64,000 nt of DNA from contig JAPDOI010001204.1 of assembly GCA_029168955.1 (NCBI GenBank), positions 124,001 through 188,000 on the forward strand, given 5' to 3'. Both the position numbers and the translations under genes were made by a program. The notes below the pieces were generated by a model that ran no database searches, was not told the DNA's origin, and saw only the letters and a list, made by a program, of their open reading frames with translations. Positions 36,201-39,200 of this stretch are shown one piece after another. Numbering within the stretch: the first letter of the stretch is position 1; each line of letters opens with the position of its first letter. Source of the stretch: Aplectana chamaeleonis (Eukaryota > Nematoda > Chromadorea > Rhabditida > Cosmocercidae).

Positions 36201-39200
36201 CCTTCCGCTCGCGGTCGAGTTTTCCGAGGAACAGTTTGGTCCGCTTCCGCAATCTCTGACAACGCGTAGCTAGATGCCTCCGAGGGCGCGGCCTGTAACG
36301 CCGCCCCATTCCATGTAGCGAGAATTTTACGGGTTTTAGCTACGATAGCTAAAACCTGCATATTCTTGTGCCGACGACAGTACAAGGGTGCAAATTCTAC
36401 GCGTATTCAACGTAAAAACGAAGGCTAAATTCGAAACATTGATCTCTCTGTCGCTAAACCCGTATATTCTCGCTATAATTTTGTAGCGAGAATCTACGGA
36501 TTACGCGACAGCCTGTGTTAAAATGCAATCTTGACCCGCGCTGGCTACGTGGAACGCAGGGATGCCGTTCGAACAGGGTTGGCCCAGTCATCTCACTTAG
36601 TGATTGCGCGACACTCTAAGGCTGACCGTGGAGGGCAACCCCGTGATGCTGTCTTGGAGACCAGGGGTGCGTTTCAAGAACGTTCCCACGACGCCGTGGG
36701 AGGAAAAACAACCTTCCCATGGACAACTTTGCTTTCCATGGATGCGAATTGAAACTGGGGTGCGTTCCAAGAACATTCCCATGGCAAAACGCGTCCATGG
36801 AAACGTAGCCTCGGCCACGTGGGAGCAATTTTCAGTTATGATTCGCATCCATGGAAAGCAAAGTTGTCCATGGTGAGGTTGTTTTTCCTCCCAACGAGTC
36901 GTGGGAACGTTCTTGGAACGCACCCCTGGGGTGCGTTCCAAGAACATTCCCATGGCAAAACACGTCCATGGAAACGTAGCCACTGCCGCGTGGAAACGAT
37001 TTGCTGTTATAATTCGTAGCCATGGGAAGCAAATTCGACCATGGAGAAGCTATTTGTCCTCCTACGACGTTGTGAGAACATTCTTGGAACGCACCTCAGG
37101 GTGAAGATAATTTTGACCACTGAGATGCGGCAGGCCGTGGGGAAGGAAACGGCGGTGCTGTCGATCGCAGTTGAGGTCGCCTTTCTAGTACGGATCAGGA
37201 CTGGGTGGGTCGATAGACCGAGTGCTGTAACGAAAATTTGCGTAGAATATGCGGGCGCTATAGCTAAAATTTCACCACCTGAGGCTAAACTTTCCGTAAT
37301 TTACGTGAAATCTCGAGTCAAAATTAGACTAGATGCCTCCGAAACCCTGGGCATCTCCGGTTTCCGTGTGAGGCATCTAGCTACGCGTTGGCAGAGTTAG
37401 CATTGGAGCGCAAGCGCGGCAGAGTTTTAGCATTGGGGCACATTTGCGCAAGCTGTCTACTTCAAGACAATGCCCGGGCAACTAATCCACCGTCTAAATG
37501 TGGCTTTCAGGAAGAAGAGCTGATTTTGGATGTTTCACAGCGTTTTTCATGATTCTTTCTTCGCTGATGAAACAGTCAGACTCGACCTTCGTTATCTGGT
37601 GGAAACTCGAAAGCGATTTAAATCGTGGACACTGGCTTTTAAGGCACAGTCTTTCTAATGCTTGCACGTGGTCCACATTCACAACTCTCTCCAGTGATCA
37701 CATTCCCGTCCTTGTCTATATTGATTTCTCTGACTCTCTTGCCCCTTACTCTGGTTTTCGTCATCGTACTGGTCTTAATTTAGGCCTAGCAGACTGGACC
37801 CTGTTCAGAGATGTTGCACTCCGCCATGCGGTCGACTACCCATGGAATGGTGATGTCCATCAGAAAGAACGTCATTTAACAAGTGCCATCTGCAAGGCCA
37901 TGAAAGCAGCAATTCCTGAGGGTCGTATGAAGACCTTTTTTCCAAATGTCAGCAGGGAAATACTGCAGAAGATAAGAACCAGAGATGAGAAGAGAGCCGC
38001 AGACCATCTAGACCCGGAGATTGCTGTGCCGGAAAATGAGATCAAGCAGGATCTGGATAAGAACAAGAAGGAATGTTGGGAGAAGTTCACTGAAAAGCTG
38101 GATTTCAAGGCTGACGGAACTACGACGTGGAAAGTGTTGAGGAAAATTTCCGGCAAGTCCGCTTCCCCGATAAGCTCCGCTATTGAGTTCGAGGAGGACG
38201 TCTTCAAATCAGGGAAAGCGGCTGCTTATGCACTCGGCAAGAATTTTTTCATCACACGTACTAAGAGAGGTGTTCAAAACAGAGTCACGGTTAGAGAGCT
38301 GAGCCGGTTGCCGCTCATGAACGCTTCTGAGGCCTTTACTCTCACGCAAGTAGAGAAGGCTATCAAAGAAATGCGGAATTCGAAGGCTATCGGACCTGAC
38401 AGTATCTCCCCAGCCATCCTGAAGAAGCTTCCCACGAAACTTCTACCGATGCTTGCAGATATCATTAACACTTCCTTCCGGACCTGCACTCTACCCCAAG
38501 CTTGGAAGACAGCCAATGTGATACCGTTGCCAAAGCCAGGCAAGTCCCAAAGCACGGCAAAAGGCTTTCGACCAATAAGCCTGTTATCGCCCATCGCTAA
38601 ATTCGCTGAAAAGTTGATCGTGACGGACCTGGCTGCTCAAAATGAGCGACAGCAGCATCAGCATGGGTTCAGGAAACTTCACTCTACTACTACTGCTCTA
38701 TTGGAGATCGTGAGCTTTGCGGTCGATGGGTTCAACATGAGAAAGCCCCTGAGAACGGTGGCCGTCGCCCTCGACCTGAGCGAAGCGTTTGACTCTGTTC
38801 ACTTGGGACTTCTGTCCGAGAAACTGCTCAAGTCGTCGCTACCATCATGGCAGAAGCGATGGATTGCAGCGTTCACGAAAGGCCGCCGGGCCAAGGTTCT
38901 GTTCCAGAATCACGTATCCGATAGCATTCCAATAGCAGCCGGTGTTCCGCAAGACGGAGTGTTGTCCCCTGCCCTATTCAACCTGTATCTTGAGGACATT
39001 CCCGAGCCTCCCAATGATGTAAAGATTGTTATGTATGCCGACGACGTCACCATCATGTGCCAGGACCGTGACCTGCAAGTAGCCGCTAACAAGATCAGCG
39101 CCTATCTCGTCGAGTTGAAGCTCTTCCTCGATAAAATGATGCTCACAGTCTCTGCTGCAAAATCCTCTGTTTCAGTGTTCACAACAAACACCAAGGAACA

